A stretch of 64,000 nucleotides of DNA from Trinickia soli (lineage in GTDB: Bacteria > Pseudomonadota > Gammaproteobacteria > Burkholderiales > Burkholderiaceae). Shown here piece after piece: positions 1 through 8,356 of the stretch. The notes under the pieces were generated by a model. It searched no databases, was not told the origin of the DNA, and saw only the letters and a program-made list of their open reading frames with translations. The stretch's first letter is position 1. Every line of letters begins with the position of its first letter. A program made the position numbers and the translations under genes. The stretch is from the NCBI RefSeq assembly GCF_002879855.1, contig NZ_PNYB01000013.1, positions 62,001 through 126,000 of the forward strand, read 5' to 3'.

Positions 1-609
1 CACGGCGGCTTGCGCGACCTCGCGCAGATTGTGCGAAGGGATCTCGGTCGCGAGGCCAACGGCAATGCCCGATGCGCCGTTGAGCAGCAGGAACGGCAGC
101 CGCGCGGGCAACAGCTTCGGCTCTTGAAACGAGCCGTCGTAGTTCGGCGAGAAATCGACCGTCCCTTCGTCGATCTCATCGAGCAGCAGCTTCGCGATCG
201 GCGTCAGCCTGGCTTCGGTGTAGCGCATGGCCGCCGCGCCGTCGCCGTCGCGCGAGCCGAAGTTGCCCTGGCCGTCGATCAGCGGATAGCGCATCGAAAA
301 ACCCTGCGCGAGACGCACGAGCGCGTCATAGGCCGATTGATCGCCGTGCGGGTGATATTTGCCGAGCACGTCGCCGACGACGCGGGCCGACTTTACCGGC
401 TTGGCCTCGGCGCCGAGCCCCATTTCGTTCATCGCGAACAGAATGCGGCGCTGCACGGGCTTTTGGCCATCGCAGACGTCGGGCAGCGCCCGGCCTTTGA
501 CGACGCTCACGGCGTAGTCGAGATAAGCGCGCTCGGCGTAGTGGCCGAGTGTCAGAGACTCGCCATCGGGCGCGGCGGCCGGTGCGAACAGATCGTCTTG
601 TTGATCCAT
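1..609 (-). CDS. parC: DNA topoisomerase IV subunit A (ParC), N-terminal 203 codons, cut by window edge
   Basis: ParC is the DNA-cleaving subunit of topoisomerase IV, which unlinks daughter chromosomes together with ParE. The visible part starts [10 protein letters not shown] and covers the start of the breakage-reunion domain. The active-site tyrosine is Tyr130 in AAMRYTEAR. The quinolone-resistance region reads [20 protein letters not shown] (residues 83-102), with Gln where E. coli ParC has Ser80 and Asp where it has Glu84. The gene lies downstream of parE on the same strand, 128 bp away, as expected for a parE-parC unit. The C-terminal beta-pinwheel is outside the window. GyrA is unlikely because of the neighbouring parE and the ParC-type N-terminus. 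Confidence 0.95.
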   Translation of the reverse strand, partial: MDQQDDLFAPAAAPDGESLTLGHYAERAYLDYAVSVVKGRALPDVCDGQKPVQRRILFAMNEMGLGAEAKPVKSARVVGDVLGKYHPHGDQSAYDALVRLAQGFSMRYPLIDGQGNFGSRDGDGAAAMRYTEARLTPIAKLLLDEIDEGTVDFSPNYDGSFQEPKLLPARLPFLLLNGASGIAVGLATEIPSHNLREVAQAAV

Positions 610-737
610 CGAAAATGTTGTCCGTATTCAGAAGACCAAAGGAGAAGCGCCTGGTTTAGGGCCGATGCGACCTTCGAACACTGGCATGGCGGCGATGCAC
701 GCCGCTCGCCTCGCGCACGACCCTGGCGGTGCCTGCC

Positions 738-2723
738 TCAAATGTCGGCTTCGACTTCGTTGCCTTTCTCTTCGAGCCAGCTGCGCCGCGCCGCCGCTTC
801 GCCCTTGCCCATCAGCATCGTCATGCGCGAAACCGTGCCGTCGTATTCGAGCTCGCCGAGTGCGATCGGCATGAGCCGCCGCGTGTCGGGGTTCATCGTC
901 GTATCCCACAGTTGCTCGGCACTCATTTCGCCGAGCCCTTTGAAGCGGCTGATCGACCATTGCGTTTCGCGCACGCCGTCCTTGCGCAGCTTGTCGAGCG
1001 TGGCTTCGAGCTCGCCTTCATCCAGCGCGTAGAGCTTTTGCGCGGGCTTCTTGCCGCGCGCAGGCGCATCGACGCGAAACAGCGGCGGCCGCGCGACGTG
1101 GACGTGCCCGCGTTCGATCAACTGCGGGAAATGCTTGAAGAACAACGTCAGCAGCAACACCTGGATATGCGCGCCGTCGACGTCCGCGTCGGACAGGATG
1201 CAGATCTTGCCGTACCGCAGATTCGATAGATCGACATTGTCGTCGGGGTTATGCGGATCGACGCCGATCGCCACCGAGATGTCGTGCACTTCGTTGTTCG
1301 CAAACAGCCGGTCGCGCTCCGTCTCCCACGTGTTGAGGACCTTGCCGCGCAACGGCAGAATCGCCTGGAATTCCTTGTCTCGGCCCATCTTGGCCGAGCC
1401 GCCGGCCGAATCGCCTTCGACGAGAAACAGCTCGTTGCGCGAGATGTCGGTCGATTCGCAATCGGTCAGCTTGCCGGGCAGCACAGCCACGCCCGAACTC
1501 TTGCGCTTTTCGACCTTTTGTCCGGCGCGCGTACGCGCCTGCGCCTGCTTGATGACGAGTTCGGCGAGCTTCTTGCCGTGCTCGACATGCTGATTGAGCC
1601 ACAATTCGAGCGCGGGACGGGCGAACGACGAAACGAGCTTGACCGCGTCGCGGCTGTTCAGGCGCTCCTTGATCTGGCCTTGGAACTGCGGATCGAGCAC
1701 CTTGGCAGACAGCACGAACGACACGCGCGCGAAGACGTCCTCCGCCAGCAGCTTCACGCCTTTGGGCTGCAGGTTGTGCAGCTCGACGAAACTCTTGACC
1801 GCCTGGAACAGCCCGTCGCGCAGACCCGATTCGTGCGTGCCCCCTGCCGGGGTGGGAATGAGGTTCACGTACGACTCGCGCTGCAGCGGGCCTTCCTCGC
1901 TCCAGGCGACGACCCAGGCAGCGCCTTCGCCTTCGGCGAACGCATCTTCGTTCGCACGCGCGCTGTCGGCGTAGCGCTCGCCCTCGAACAGCGGAATCAG
2001 GAGTTCGCTGCCCGCCATGCCTTCCAGCAAATAGCCGCGCAGGCCATCCTCGTATTTCCAGCTTTGGCGCTCGCCCGTCTTCTCGTTGACGAGCACGACC
2101 TCGACGCCCGGCAACAACACGGCTTTCGAGCGCAACAGCCGCTGCAGTTCGCCAAGCGGCAGATTCGCGGAATCGAAGTACTTCGGATCGGGCAGCGCGG
2201 TGACGCGTGTACCCGAGCGCTTCTCGCCGCGTTCGGCCGGCCGCACGGTGAGCGGCGCTTTGACGTCGCCGTGCGCAAAGCCGACGTGCGCGACTTTGCC
2301 CTCACGCCAAACCGTCACATCGAGCCGCGACGACAATGCGTTCGTGACCGATACGCCGACGCCGTGCAGGCCGCCCGAGAACGTATAGGCGCCGCCCGCC
2401 GCCTTGTCGAACTTGCCGCCCGCATGCAGACGCGTGAAGACGATCTCGACGACGGGCACGCCTTCCTCGGGATGCATGCCGAACGGAATCCCGCGCCCGT
2501 CGTCGTCGACGGAGACCGATTGATCGGCATGCAGCGTAACGGTGATCTGCCGGCCGTGGCCGCCGAGCGCTTCATCCGAGGCGTTGTCGATCACTTCCTG
2601 GATGATGTGCAGCGGATTTTCGGTGCGCGTGTACATGCCCGGCCGCTGCTTGACCGGCTCGAGCCCTTTGAGCACCTTGATCGACGCCTCGCTATAGGCG
2701 GTGCTTGGCTTTTTCGTGGACAT
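738..2723 (-). CDS. parE: DNA topoisomerase IV subunit B (ParE)
   Basis: ATPase subunit of topoisomerase IV, partner of ParC encoded just downstream. The 661-residue product has the GHKL ATPase signatures EVIDNASDEAL (about 43-53), DDGRGIPFGMHPEEG (about 74-88) and GGLHGVGVSVTNALS (about 117-131). It then has the transducer region and a TOPRIM domain with VEGDSAGGS (about 435-443) and SDADVDGAH (metal-binding acidic residues). The length is that of proteobacterial ParE and shorter than GyrB, which carries an extra insert. I chose the ATG giving MSTKKPSTAYSEASIK. An in-frame extension of 27 codons upstream is poorly conserved-looking and has no better ribosome site; the chosen start itself has only a weak one. 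Confidence 0.96.
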   Translation of the reverse strand: MSTKKPSTAYSEASIKVLKGLEPVKQRPGMYTRTENPLHIIQEVIDNASDEALGGHGRQITVTLHADQSVSVDDDGRGIPFGMHPEEGVPVVEIVFTRLHAGGKFDKAAGGAYTFSGGLHGVGVSVTNALSSRLDVTVWREGKVAHVGFAHGDVKAPLTVRPAERGEKRSGTRVTALPDPKYFDSANLPLGELQRLLRSKAVLLPGVEVVLVNEKTGERQSWKYEDGLRGYLLEGMAGSELLIPLFEGERYADSARANEDAFAEGEGAAWVVAWSEEGPLQRESYVNLIPTPAGGTHESGLRDGLFQAVKSFVELHNLQPKGVKLLAEDVFARVSFVLSAKVLDPQFQGQIKERLNSRDAVKLVSSFARPALELWLNQHVEHGKKLAELVIKQAQARTRAGQKVEKRKSSGVAVLPGKLTDCESTDISRNELFLVEGDSAGGSAKMGRDKEFQAILPLRGKVLNTWETERDRLFANNEVHDISVAIGVDPHNPDDNVDLSNLRYGKICILSDADVDGAHIQVLLLTLFFKHFPQLIERGHVHVARPPLFRVDAPARGKKPAQKLYALDEGELEATLDKLRKDGVRETQWSISRFKGLGEMSAEQLWDTTMNPDTRRLMPIALGELEYDGTVSRMTMLMGKGEAAARRSWLEEKGNEVEADI

Positions 2724-3083
2724 GGTTGGGGGCGCCTGGCCTCGTGTTGGTCGTTGTCCACAGCGCGTGTGGATATCCGCGTGGACAAAGCGTTGAAAGG
2801 TCAAAAAAAGCGAATCGAAACAATGAAAGCGGCTGGCGTGCCCGCGAAGCGGGCGCGGCCGGCGGCTCTGGATGCTCGTCCGTCCTGGTCGCGGCGTATT
2901 TTACTGGTTTCGTTTGATGCGGCAATTCGGTTGCCCGGCCTATCGGTGAGGCGGCCGATCCTCCGAGCGGCCTATCCTCCCGGTTCGGCGGCCCCTGCGG
3001 CGGCCTCTTTGCCGGGGGCGACCCAACCTCCGGCCGTCCCTCGGGCAGGCCGTCTCATCGGCGGGCCTGCCCGCGCGCTCGCG
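2724..3083. other. Intergenic region between parE and uup
   Basis: About 360 bp between two genes on the minus strand. It should hold the parE promoter (parE-proximal half, moderately A-rich around 2795-2830, no clear -35/-10 that I trust) and the 3' end of the uup transcript, where a strong inverted repeat lies at 3042-3073. I see no gene in it. Confidence 0.6.
3042..3073 (-). terminator. Hairpin downstream of uup (possible terminator)
   Basis: A perfect 10-bp inverted repeat CGGGCAGGCC / GGCCTGCCCG with a 12-nt loop sits 10 bp after the uup stop codon. There is no T tract after the stem, so it may protect the 3' end or act with Rho rather than terminate intrinsically. Confidence 0.45.
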
Positions 3084-5021
3084 TCATTTGCGCTTCGCTT
3101 CAAGCGCCTCCCACCGCTCCAGCGCGGCGAGCAGTTCATCGTCGATCGCGGCAAAGCGCTCGGTCAAACGCGCCCCTTCCTTCGCGTCGCGCGCGAAGAT
3201 CGACCCATCTTCGAGCTGCGCACCGATGGCTTTCTGCTCGGCTTCGAGCGCCGCGATCGCATCGGGCAGCGCCTCCAACTCGCGCTGCTCCTTGAACGAG
3301 AGCTTGACGGTACGCTGGGCATTGCGCCCCGCGGCGCTTTCCTTGGGCGCCGACTCGCGCGGCGCGGCCTTCGGGGCGTTCCTGGCCGCCGCTTCCTGCG
3401 CCAGACGTTCGGCGCGCGCGCTCTGCGTCTGCCAGTCGGTGAAACCGCCGACGTACTCGCGCCATTGTCCGGCACCTTCCGAGGCGATCACGGAGGTCAC
3501 GACGTTGTCGAGAAACGCGCGATCGTGGCTGACGAGGAGCACCGTGCCGTCATACTCGGACAGCAGTTCCTCGAGCAACTCCAGCGTGGGAATGTCGAGG
3601 TCGTTCGTGGGTTCGTCGAGCACAAGCACATTGGCGGGCCGCGCAAACAGACGCGCGAGCAAAAGCCGATTGCGCTCGCCGCCCGAGAGCGACTTCACGG
3701 GCGAGCGCGCACGCTCGGGCGCGAACAGGAAATCGCCGAGATAGCTCATCACGTGCTTGCGCGTGCCGTTGACCTCGATCCAATCGCTGCCGGGACTGAT
3801 CGTATCGGCAAGGCTCTTTTCCGGGTCGAGCTGCGCGCGCATCTGATCGAAGTAGGCCACCTGCAGATTCGTGCCGACGCGGACGGTGCCTTCGTCGGGC
3901 GCGATCTGGCCGAGGATCAGCTTGAGCAAGGTCGTCTTGCCCGCGCCGTTCGGACCGATGAAGCCGATCTTGTCGCCGCGCATGACCGTCGTGGTGAAGC
4001 GATCGACGACCGTGCGCTCGCCAAACCGCTTCGTCACGTCGACGAGTTCGGCGACGATCTTGCCCGAACGCTCGCCCTGCCCCACGTCGAGCTTCACATT
4101 GCCTTGCACGTTGCGGCGCTCCTCGCGCTGACGCCGCATTTCGACGAGCCGCGCGATGCGACCGACACTGCGCGTGCGGCGTGCTTCGACGCCCTTGCGG
4201 ATCCACACTTCCTCTTGCGCGAGCAGTTTGTCGAATTTCTCGTTCTCGACGCGCTCGACTTCGAGCTGTTGCGCCTTCCGGGTCTGATAGGCCGAGAAAT
4301 TGCCGGGATACGAGAGCAGCCGGCCGCGATCGAGTTCGACGATGCGCGTGGCGACGCGATCGAGAAAAGCGCGATCGTGCGTAATGAACAGCAGACCGGC
4401 GCGCGAGCCGACGAGCAGGTCTTCCAGCCAGCGAATGCCGTCGAAATCGAGGTGGTTCGTGGGTTCGTCGAGCAGCAGCACATCGGGATCGACGACGAGC
4501 GCCTGCGCCAATGCGACGCGCTTTTGCATGCCGCCCGACAGCGCGCCAACGCGGGCGTCGCCGTCGAGATTCAATTGCGCGATCGTCGTAGCGACGCGCG
4601 TACGCCAATTCCAGGCGTCGGTTGCGTCGAGCGACGATTGCAGCGTGTTCATGCGCGCGAGCAGCGCGTCGTGCTCGGGTCCTTCCGGTGTGGCCGCGAG
4701 CGCATGGGCCACGGCGTCGTATTCTTCGAGCGAGGCGCGCACGGGTGCGAGACCGCCGGCGACGGCATCGAACACCGAAGCCTGCGCGTCGAACTCCGGT
4801 TCTTGCGGCACGTAGACGGTGGACAAATCCTGCTGACGCGTGACGAGTCCGTCATCGGGCTGCATGAGCGCGGCGACGATCTTGAGCAGGGAAGACTTGC
4901 CCGCCCCGTTACGGCCGATCAGGCCGACGCGTTCGCCGGCTTCGAGCGAAAAGTCGGTGTGATCGAGCAGCGCGACGTGGCCGAACGCGAGCTGCGCGTC
5001 GACGATTGAGTAAAGCGACAT
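3084..5021 (-). CDS. uup: ABC-F family ATPase, Uup-type
   Basis: Soluble ABC-F protein with two ATP-binding cassettes and no membrane domain; the family acts on ribosomes, and Uup has also been linked to transposon excision and to branched DNA. The 645-residue product has Walker A motifs IGRNGAGKSS (about 36-46) and IGPNGAGKTT, signatures LSGGMQKRV and LSGGERNRL, and Walker B plus switch LLLDEPTNHLD and LVLDEPTNDLD. The C-terminal about 90 residues (RTVKLSFKEQRELEAL onward, ending in EALEAKRK) are a charged coiled coil that separates Uup from EttA. The start MSLYSIVDAQLAFG is preferred over an ATG six codons upstream. It is divergent from the rubredoxin gene. Confidence 0.9.
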   Translation of the reverse strand: MSLYSIVDAQLAFGHVALLDHTDFSLEAGERVGLIGRNGAGKSSLLKIVAALMQPDDGLVTRQQDLSTVYVPQEPEFDAQASVFDAVAGGLAPVRASLEEYDAVAHALAATPEGPEHDALLARMNTLQSSLDATDAWNWRTRVATTIAQLNLDGDARVGALSGGMQKRVALAQALVVDPDVLLLDEPTNHLDFDGIRWLEDLLVGSRAGLLFITHDRAFLDRVATRIVELDRGRLLSYPGNFSAYQTRKAQQLEVERVENEKFDKLLAQEEVWIRKGVEARRTRSVGRIARLVEMRRQREERRNVQGNVKLDVGQGERSGKIVAELVDVTKRFGERTVVDRFTTTVMRGDKIGFIGPNGAGKTTLLKLILGQIAPDEGTVRVGTNLQVAYFDQMRAQLDPEKSLADTISPGSDWIEVNGTRKHVMSYLGDFLFAPERARSPVKSLSGGERNRLLLARLFARPANVLVLDEPTNDLDIPTLELLEELLSEYDGTVLLVSHDRAFLDNVVTSVIASEGAGQWREYVGGFTDWQTQSARAERLAQEAAARNAPKAAPRESAPKESAAGRNAQRTVKLSFKEQRELEALPDAIAALEAEQKAIGAQLEDGSIFARDAKEGARLTERFAAIDDELLAALERWEALEAKRK

Positions 5022-5074
5022 GAAAGAGCGCGCCTGCAATAAACGAAACGTCCATTGTACCGGCCGCGCTGCGA

Positions 5075-5105
5075 TTGCCGGCTCACGCCGTCCGTTCGGT
5101 ACAAT
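5075..5105 (+). promoter_or_regulatory. Candidate sigma-70 promoter of the rubredoxin gene
   Basis: TTGCCG and TACAAT are separated by 19 bp, which is longer than ideal, and stand about 50 bp before the rubredoxin start. The -10 is good and the -35 is weak; inference from spacing only. Confidence 0.3.
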
Positions 5106-5153
5106 GCAGCGTTTTTTGGGTTGGAACTTGGTTAGTAAGCGGGGTGGGACGCT

Positions 5154-5336
5154 GTGAGCGAAGTGATCGAATACAAGAGCTGGGTTTGCCTGATTTGCGG
5201 CTGGATCTACAACGAAGAAGAGGGGCTGCCTGACGAAGGCATCGCGCCCGGTACACGCTTCGCCGATATTCCCGACGATTGGCGCTGCCCGCTATGCGAC
5301 GTCGGCAAGGGCGACTTCGCGGTGGTCGAGTTCTGA
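5154..5336 (+). CDS. Rubredoxin
   Basis: Small one-iron electron carrier of 60 residues. The two Cys pairs that bind iron are CLICGWIYNEEEG (Cys-x2-Cys) and CPLCDVGKGDF (Cys-x2-Cys), with the usual GTRFADIPDDWRCP loop between them. The length and layout are those of single-domain bacterial rubredoxins, which pass electrons to oxygenases or oxidative-stress reductases. Translation starts at GTG with a G-rich ribosome site (GGGGTGGGA) 4-11 bases upstream; no ATG gives the full N-terminus. It is monocistronic, divergent from uup and followed by tRNA-Arg. No partner oxygenase or rubredoxin reductase is in the window, so the electron acceptor cannot be named. Confidence 0.95.
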   Translation: MSEVIEYKSWVCLICGWIYNEEEGLPDEGIAPGTRFADIPDDWRCPLCDVGKGDFAVVEF

Positions 5337-5351
5337 ACGGCCGGCTGATCG

Positions 5352-5379
5352 GATCGCTGGGCGCCGATCGCTGAGCGCC
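5352..5379. repeat. 14-bp tandem repeat upstream of tRNA-Arg
   Basis: Two adjacent copies, GATCGCTGGGCGCC and GATCGCTGAGCGCC, differ at one base. They lie just after the rubredoxin stop and upstream of the tRNA promoter region. No function is evident. Confidence 0.5.
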
Positions 5380-5477
5380 GACGCAATTTTGCGCGCATGA
5401 GCGCACCGGTAAGCGCGTCGCCTTTGCTATACTCTGCGCGCGCCGGTGCATTCGGGCTCCTCGCCCGACGAGCCATC

Positions 5478-5552
5478 CTCCCCGTAGTTCAATGGATAGA
5501 ACAAGTGCCTCCTAAGCGCTAGATACAGGTTCGATTCCTGTCGGGGGGACCA
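5478..5552 (+). tRNA. tRNA-Arg, anticodon CCT
   Basis: A 75-nt cloverleaf with CCA encoded. The acceptor stem is CTCCCCG / CGGGGGG with one G-T pair, the D stem GTTC/GAAC, the anticodon stem AGTGC/GCGCT, and the loop CTCCTAA has anticodon CCT at 5511-5513. The T arm is ACAGG-TTCGATT-CCTGT. It decodes AGG, a rare codon in this GC-rich genome. A TATACT -10-like box lies at 5428-5433 with no convincing -35. tRNA 3' ends are common integration sites, but no integrase or repeated 3' end follows. Confidence 0.95.
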
Positions 5553-5873
5553 TCGCAAGCTCGCCTTGCTGGCCGCACAGCCATTCGCGAAGGGGCGTCT
5601 CATCGGCCGCCTCATCGCCCGCCGTTTGATCGAAACGGACGAACAGGCTTCGATTGACCGATTCAGCCAGCCGACGACGAATTTGAAATGGCAGCGCCAC
5701 ACATTTGATTCGCAATACAAACGCAGAGGCGGACAAAGTTCCAGCCGTCGCCGGGTCGGAGCAACGCCGTGTTCCGCGCTTGTATTCGACCATTGCCCAC
5801 CGGACAACGCTGTCCACCTCAAAAACCGGACAAACCGCACCGTGCTAGCATTCCCCAGTCACGAAAGCGCGTT
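5553..5873. other. Intergenic stretch after tRNA-Arg
   Basis: About 320 bp with somewhat lower GC than its surroundings. I see no gene: the reading frames here, including one antisense to the tRNA, look like artefacts. A TAGCAT box about 25 bp before the next start could serve as -10 for the following gene, but no -35 accompanies it. There is no integrase, direct repeat of the tRNA end or other mobile signature. Confidence 0.55.
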
Positions 5874-6254
5874 ATGAACCCGATTACAGCTCATCGATTC
5901 GACGAGGAATTCGCGCCGCACATTGCGCAGGCAGTCAAAGCCGTCGTCGGCCCCAACGCCGATGTGCAACTCCAGCCTTACGGCGGCCCCGGCCGTCCGA
6001 CCACACTGAAAATCACGGCGCCGAGCTCCGAGCGCGTGCGCGGCACGCGCCATCCGCTCAATCTGCATTTGACCTGGGATGAATGCGAAATCGCCTCGCT
6101 GATGGCGCAACACGGCCCGCAGCGATTCGCTCACTATCTGGACGCCCTGCCGCGCAAACTGCGCGCATGGCAGCTCGCACGCGATTTCGACTTGGGCACG
6201 CGCTCGCAAGCCGAACCTGTCGTCTTGCTAGGCAATCTCGATCTGGAAGGCTGA
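5874..6254 (+). CDS. Conserved hypothetical protein, 126 residues (possibly DUF5594)
   Basis: Soluble small protein starting MNPITAHRFDEEFAPHIAQA. It has no signal peptide, membrane segment or cofactor motif; the middle (ITAPSSERVRGTRHPLNLHL) and end (WQLARDFDLGTRSQ) look like a compact alpha/beta fold. From memory it resembles a small family restricted to Burkholderia relatives (I think DUF5594), but I cannot verify this. The ATG was chosen because the 35 codons in frame upstream are Pro/Arg-rich and non-protein-like. It stands alone between tRNA-Arg and a convergent small membrane-protein gene. No function can be assigned. Confidence 0.7.
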   Translation: MNPITAHRFDEEFAPHIAQAVKAVVGPNADVQLQPYGGPGRPTTLKITAPSSERVRGTRHPLNLHLTWDECEIASLMAQHGPQRFAHYLDALPRKLRAWQLARDFDLGTRSQAEPVVLLGNLDLEG

Positions 6255-6328
6255 CACGCCTGCCACCGGCAACCACACGAACGGGACGCGCTCACTGAGC
6301 CGCCGCCGCGGGCGCGGCGACAGCACGG

Positions 6329-6487
6329 CTAGTGTCGGTGATGAACCCGATCGAGCCAATGATGCGCCTGCATCCAGCGCATCAGATCGGCCAGAGGATG
6401 ATCGGTGCGGTAACGCGTCGACAAGGCGAGCGCGGCGCAGGCGAACAGCGCCAGCACAAGTATCAAACCGATCGATGAATCGAACAT
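6329..6487 (-). CDS. Small single-span membrane protein, 52 residues, uncharacterised
   Basis: A short ORF starting MFDSSIGLILVLALFACAAL. The N-terminal about 22 residues form one hydrophobic helix, followed by a charged, His-rich tail (RYRTDHPLADLMRWMQAHHW and ending DRVHHRH). A GGAG ribosome site lies 7 bases before the ATG, which is the main argument that it is real. It converges with the preceding hypothetical gene and diverges from the reductase gene. It resembles no family I know; it could be a small membrane regulator. Confidence 0.6.
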   Translation of the reverse strand: MFDSSIGLILVLALFACAALALSTRYRTDHPLADLMRWMQAHHWLDRVHHRH

Positions 6488-6623
6488 GATGGTCTCCGCG
6501 ATCGTCTCGATAGTCCCATTCTAGGCGCGCTCGCGCCGTTCGCGAATGTGCGCCGCCGCACGAAATGCATCGCGCCTGCGATAATCAGAACCCCCTCCCA
6601 CCGATTCACCACAAGGAGCCGCT

Positions 6624-7541
6624 GTGAGCGCGCCGACTTCCTCTTCCGCCAACGCAATTCGCCGCGTCGCCTTTATCGGCCTCGGCGTCATGGGCTATCC
6701 GATGGCCGGCCATCTGGCCAAAGCCGGGTTCGACGTCACCGTCTACAACCGCACCTCTGCGAAAGCCGAAGCATGGGTCGCCGAGCACGGCGGCCGCGCC
6801 GCCCGCACGCCCCGCGAAGCTGCCGACGGCGCCGAACTCGTGCTCGCGTGCGTGGGCAACGACGACGACCTGCGCAGCATCGCGTTAGGGCCGGACGGTG
6901 CGTTCGCGGGCATGGCGCGCGGCGCGTTATTCGCCGATCACACCACGGCTTCGGCCGGCGTCGCACGGGAGCTGGCCCAGGCTGCCGGCGCCCTAGGCAT
7001 CGCGTTCATCGACGCGCCCGTCTCGGGCGGGCAAGCCGGCGCGCAAAACGGCAAGCTGACGATCATGTGCGGCAGCGACGACGCAGCGGCGTTCGAACGC
7101 GCCGCCACCGTTCTGAACCACTATGCGGTCGCCGTCACGCATCTGGGCCCGGCCGGCGCCGGCCAATTGACGAAGATGGTCAACCAGATCTGCATCGCCG
7201 GCCTCATGCAGGGCCTGTCCGAAGCGATCTACTTCGGCGAGCGCGCCGGACTCGACATGCCGCGCGTGCTCGACGTCATCGGCAAAGGCGCGGCCGCCAG
7301 TTGGCAAATGGACAATCGCGGCCGGACCATGATCGAAGACCGGTACGATTTCGGTTTCGCCGTCGACTGGATGCGCAAGGATCTCGGCTTCTGCCTCGAA
7401 GAAGCCAACCGCAACGGCGCTCCGCTGCCGGTCACGGCGCTGATCGATCAGTACTACAGCGACGTGCAGGCGCTCGGCGGCAATCGCTTCGATACGTCCA
7501 GCCTGATCTGGCGGCTGCGCAAACTGCGCGAACGCCAGTGA
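6624..7541 (+). CDS. NAD(P)-dependent beta-hydroxyacid dehydrogenase family reductase (HIBADH / tartronate semialdehyde reductase type)
   Basis: Cytoplasmic oxidoreductase of 305 residues that should reduce or oxidise a beta-hydroxyacid or its semialdehyde. The Rossmann motif IGLGVMGYPMAGHL is at residues 18-31, and the substrate-binding signature FIDAPVSGGQAGAQNGKL and catalytic lysine in GQLTKMVNQ are both present. The C-terminal all-helical domain is full length. Translation starts at GTG with AAGGAG 7 bases upstream. The substrate cannot be read from sequence: tartronate semialdehyde, 3-hydroxyisobutyrate and succinic semialdehyde reductases share this pattern. A lone GATAAT box at 6580-6585 may be the -10. 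Confidence 0.85.
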   Translation: MSAPTSSSANAIRRVAFIGLGVMGYPMAGHLAKAGFDVTVYNRTSAKAEAWVAEHGGRAARTPREAADGAELVLACVGNDDDLRSIALGPDGAFAGMARGALFADHTTASAGVARELAQAAGALGIAFIDAPVSGGQAGAQNGKLTIMCGSDDAAAFERAATVLNHYAVAVTHLGPAGAGQLTKMVNQICIAGLMQGLSEAIYFGERAGLDMPRVLDVIGKGAAASWQMDNRGRTMIEDRYDFGFAVDWMRKDLGFCLEEANRNGAPLPVTALIDQYYSDVQALGGNRFDTSSLIWRLRKLRERQ

Positions 7542-7661
7542 CGCGACACCCCGCTTTGTGGCGCCGAGACGATCGAACCGCGGTGATACACTCGGCTCGC
7601 ATGCCGCACCGCGGCGCATCGCGCTGCACCGTTGACCCCGTCAAGAACAAGGAGGCATCCG

Positions 7662-8171
7662 ATGGCTGAATTCAGAATCTGGTCAGACGACTTTCCCATC
7701 AACGGCTTCATGCCGAAGGCTCAGGAATGCAACGACAAGGCATTCGGCGTCGACGGCACCGGCGGCAATCAGTCGCCGGCACTGCAATGGGAAGCGCCGC
7801 CCGAGGAAACGAAAAGTCTCGCGCTGACCGTGTACGATCCCGACGCCCCGACCGGCAGCGGTTTTTGGCACTGGGTCGTCGTCAATATTCCGGCCGATAC
7901 GCGCTCGTTGCCGCTCGGCGCGGGCAAGGCCGACGGTAGCCTGCTGCCCGCCGGCGCGATTCAGGTTCGCAACGATTACGGCACGCAGGGATTCGGCGGC
8001 GCAGCGCCGCCGCGCGGTGACAAGCCGCATCGCTATATCTTTCGCTTGCATGCGCTGAAGGTCGATCATCTGCCGATCACGCCCGAGACGACCAATGCGG
8101 TTGCCCGCTTCATGACGCATTTGAACGAGATCGATTCGACCACTTATACGGGCCTCTACGAGCTGAAGTAA
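7662..8171 (+). CDS. YbhB/YbcL family Raf-kinase-inhibitor-like protein (PEBP fold)
   Basis: A 169-residue phosphatidylethanolamine-binding-protein fold, cytoplasmic as judged by absence of a signal peptide. The family motifs are YDPDAPTGSGFWHWVVVNIP (about 57-76) and the HRYIF segment after PPRGDKP, which together form the anion pocket. The start MAEFRIWSDDF follows a strong AAGGAGG ribosome site; ten extra codons upstream are unlikely. It follows the reductase on the same strand but 120 bp away. The cellular role of bacterial PEBPs is mostly unknown. Confidence 0.9.
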   Translation: MAEFRIWSDDFPINGFMPKAQECNDKAFGVDGTGGNQSPALQWEAPPEETKSLALTVYDPDAPTGSGFWHWVVVNIPADTRSLPLGAGKADGSLLPAGAIQVRNDYGTQGFGGAAPPRGDKPHRYIFRLHALKVDHLPITPETTNAVARFMTHLNEIDSTTYTGLYELK

Positions 8172-8356
8172 GCGCATGCCACCGGGCGATGCGGGGCACT
8201 CCCCGCGTCGTCGCCAAGGACCGCCGGGGCCGGCGGTACGCTCGTTGCGCGCACAACGACGCCGGCTCCCCCCGCCGCAGCTCGCCCGCCAGCGCATCGA
8301 GGGATTCGCGCATAGAATGCGAGGGTTTGTCCCCGCTGCCACCCGAGTCGCTCCCG

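Noticed and set aside
1251-5009. A 1252-codon open frame antisense to parE and uup
   Set aside because: It lies opposite two unmistakable genes and its translation is Arg/His/Leu-rich without domains; in high-GC DNA the antisense frame of a real gene often stays open.
5427-5840. ORFs antisense to tRNA-Arg ending in peptide patterns such as SPRQESNLYL
   Set aside because: These are well-known false proteins translated from the complement of tRNA genes.
5478-5873. Possible genomic island attached to tRNA-Arg
   Set aside because: No integrase, no repeat of the tRNA 3' end and normal genes follow.
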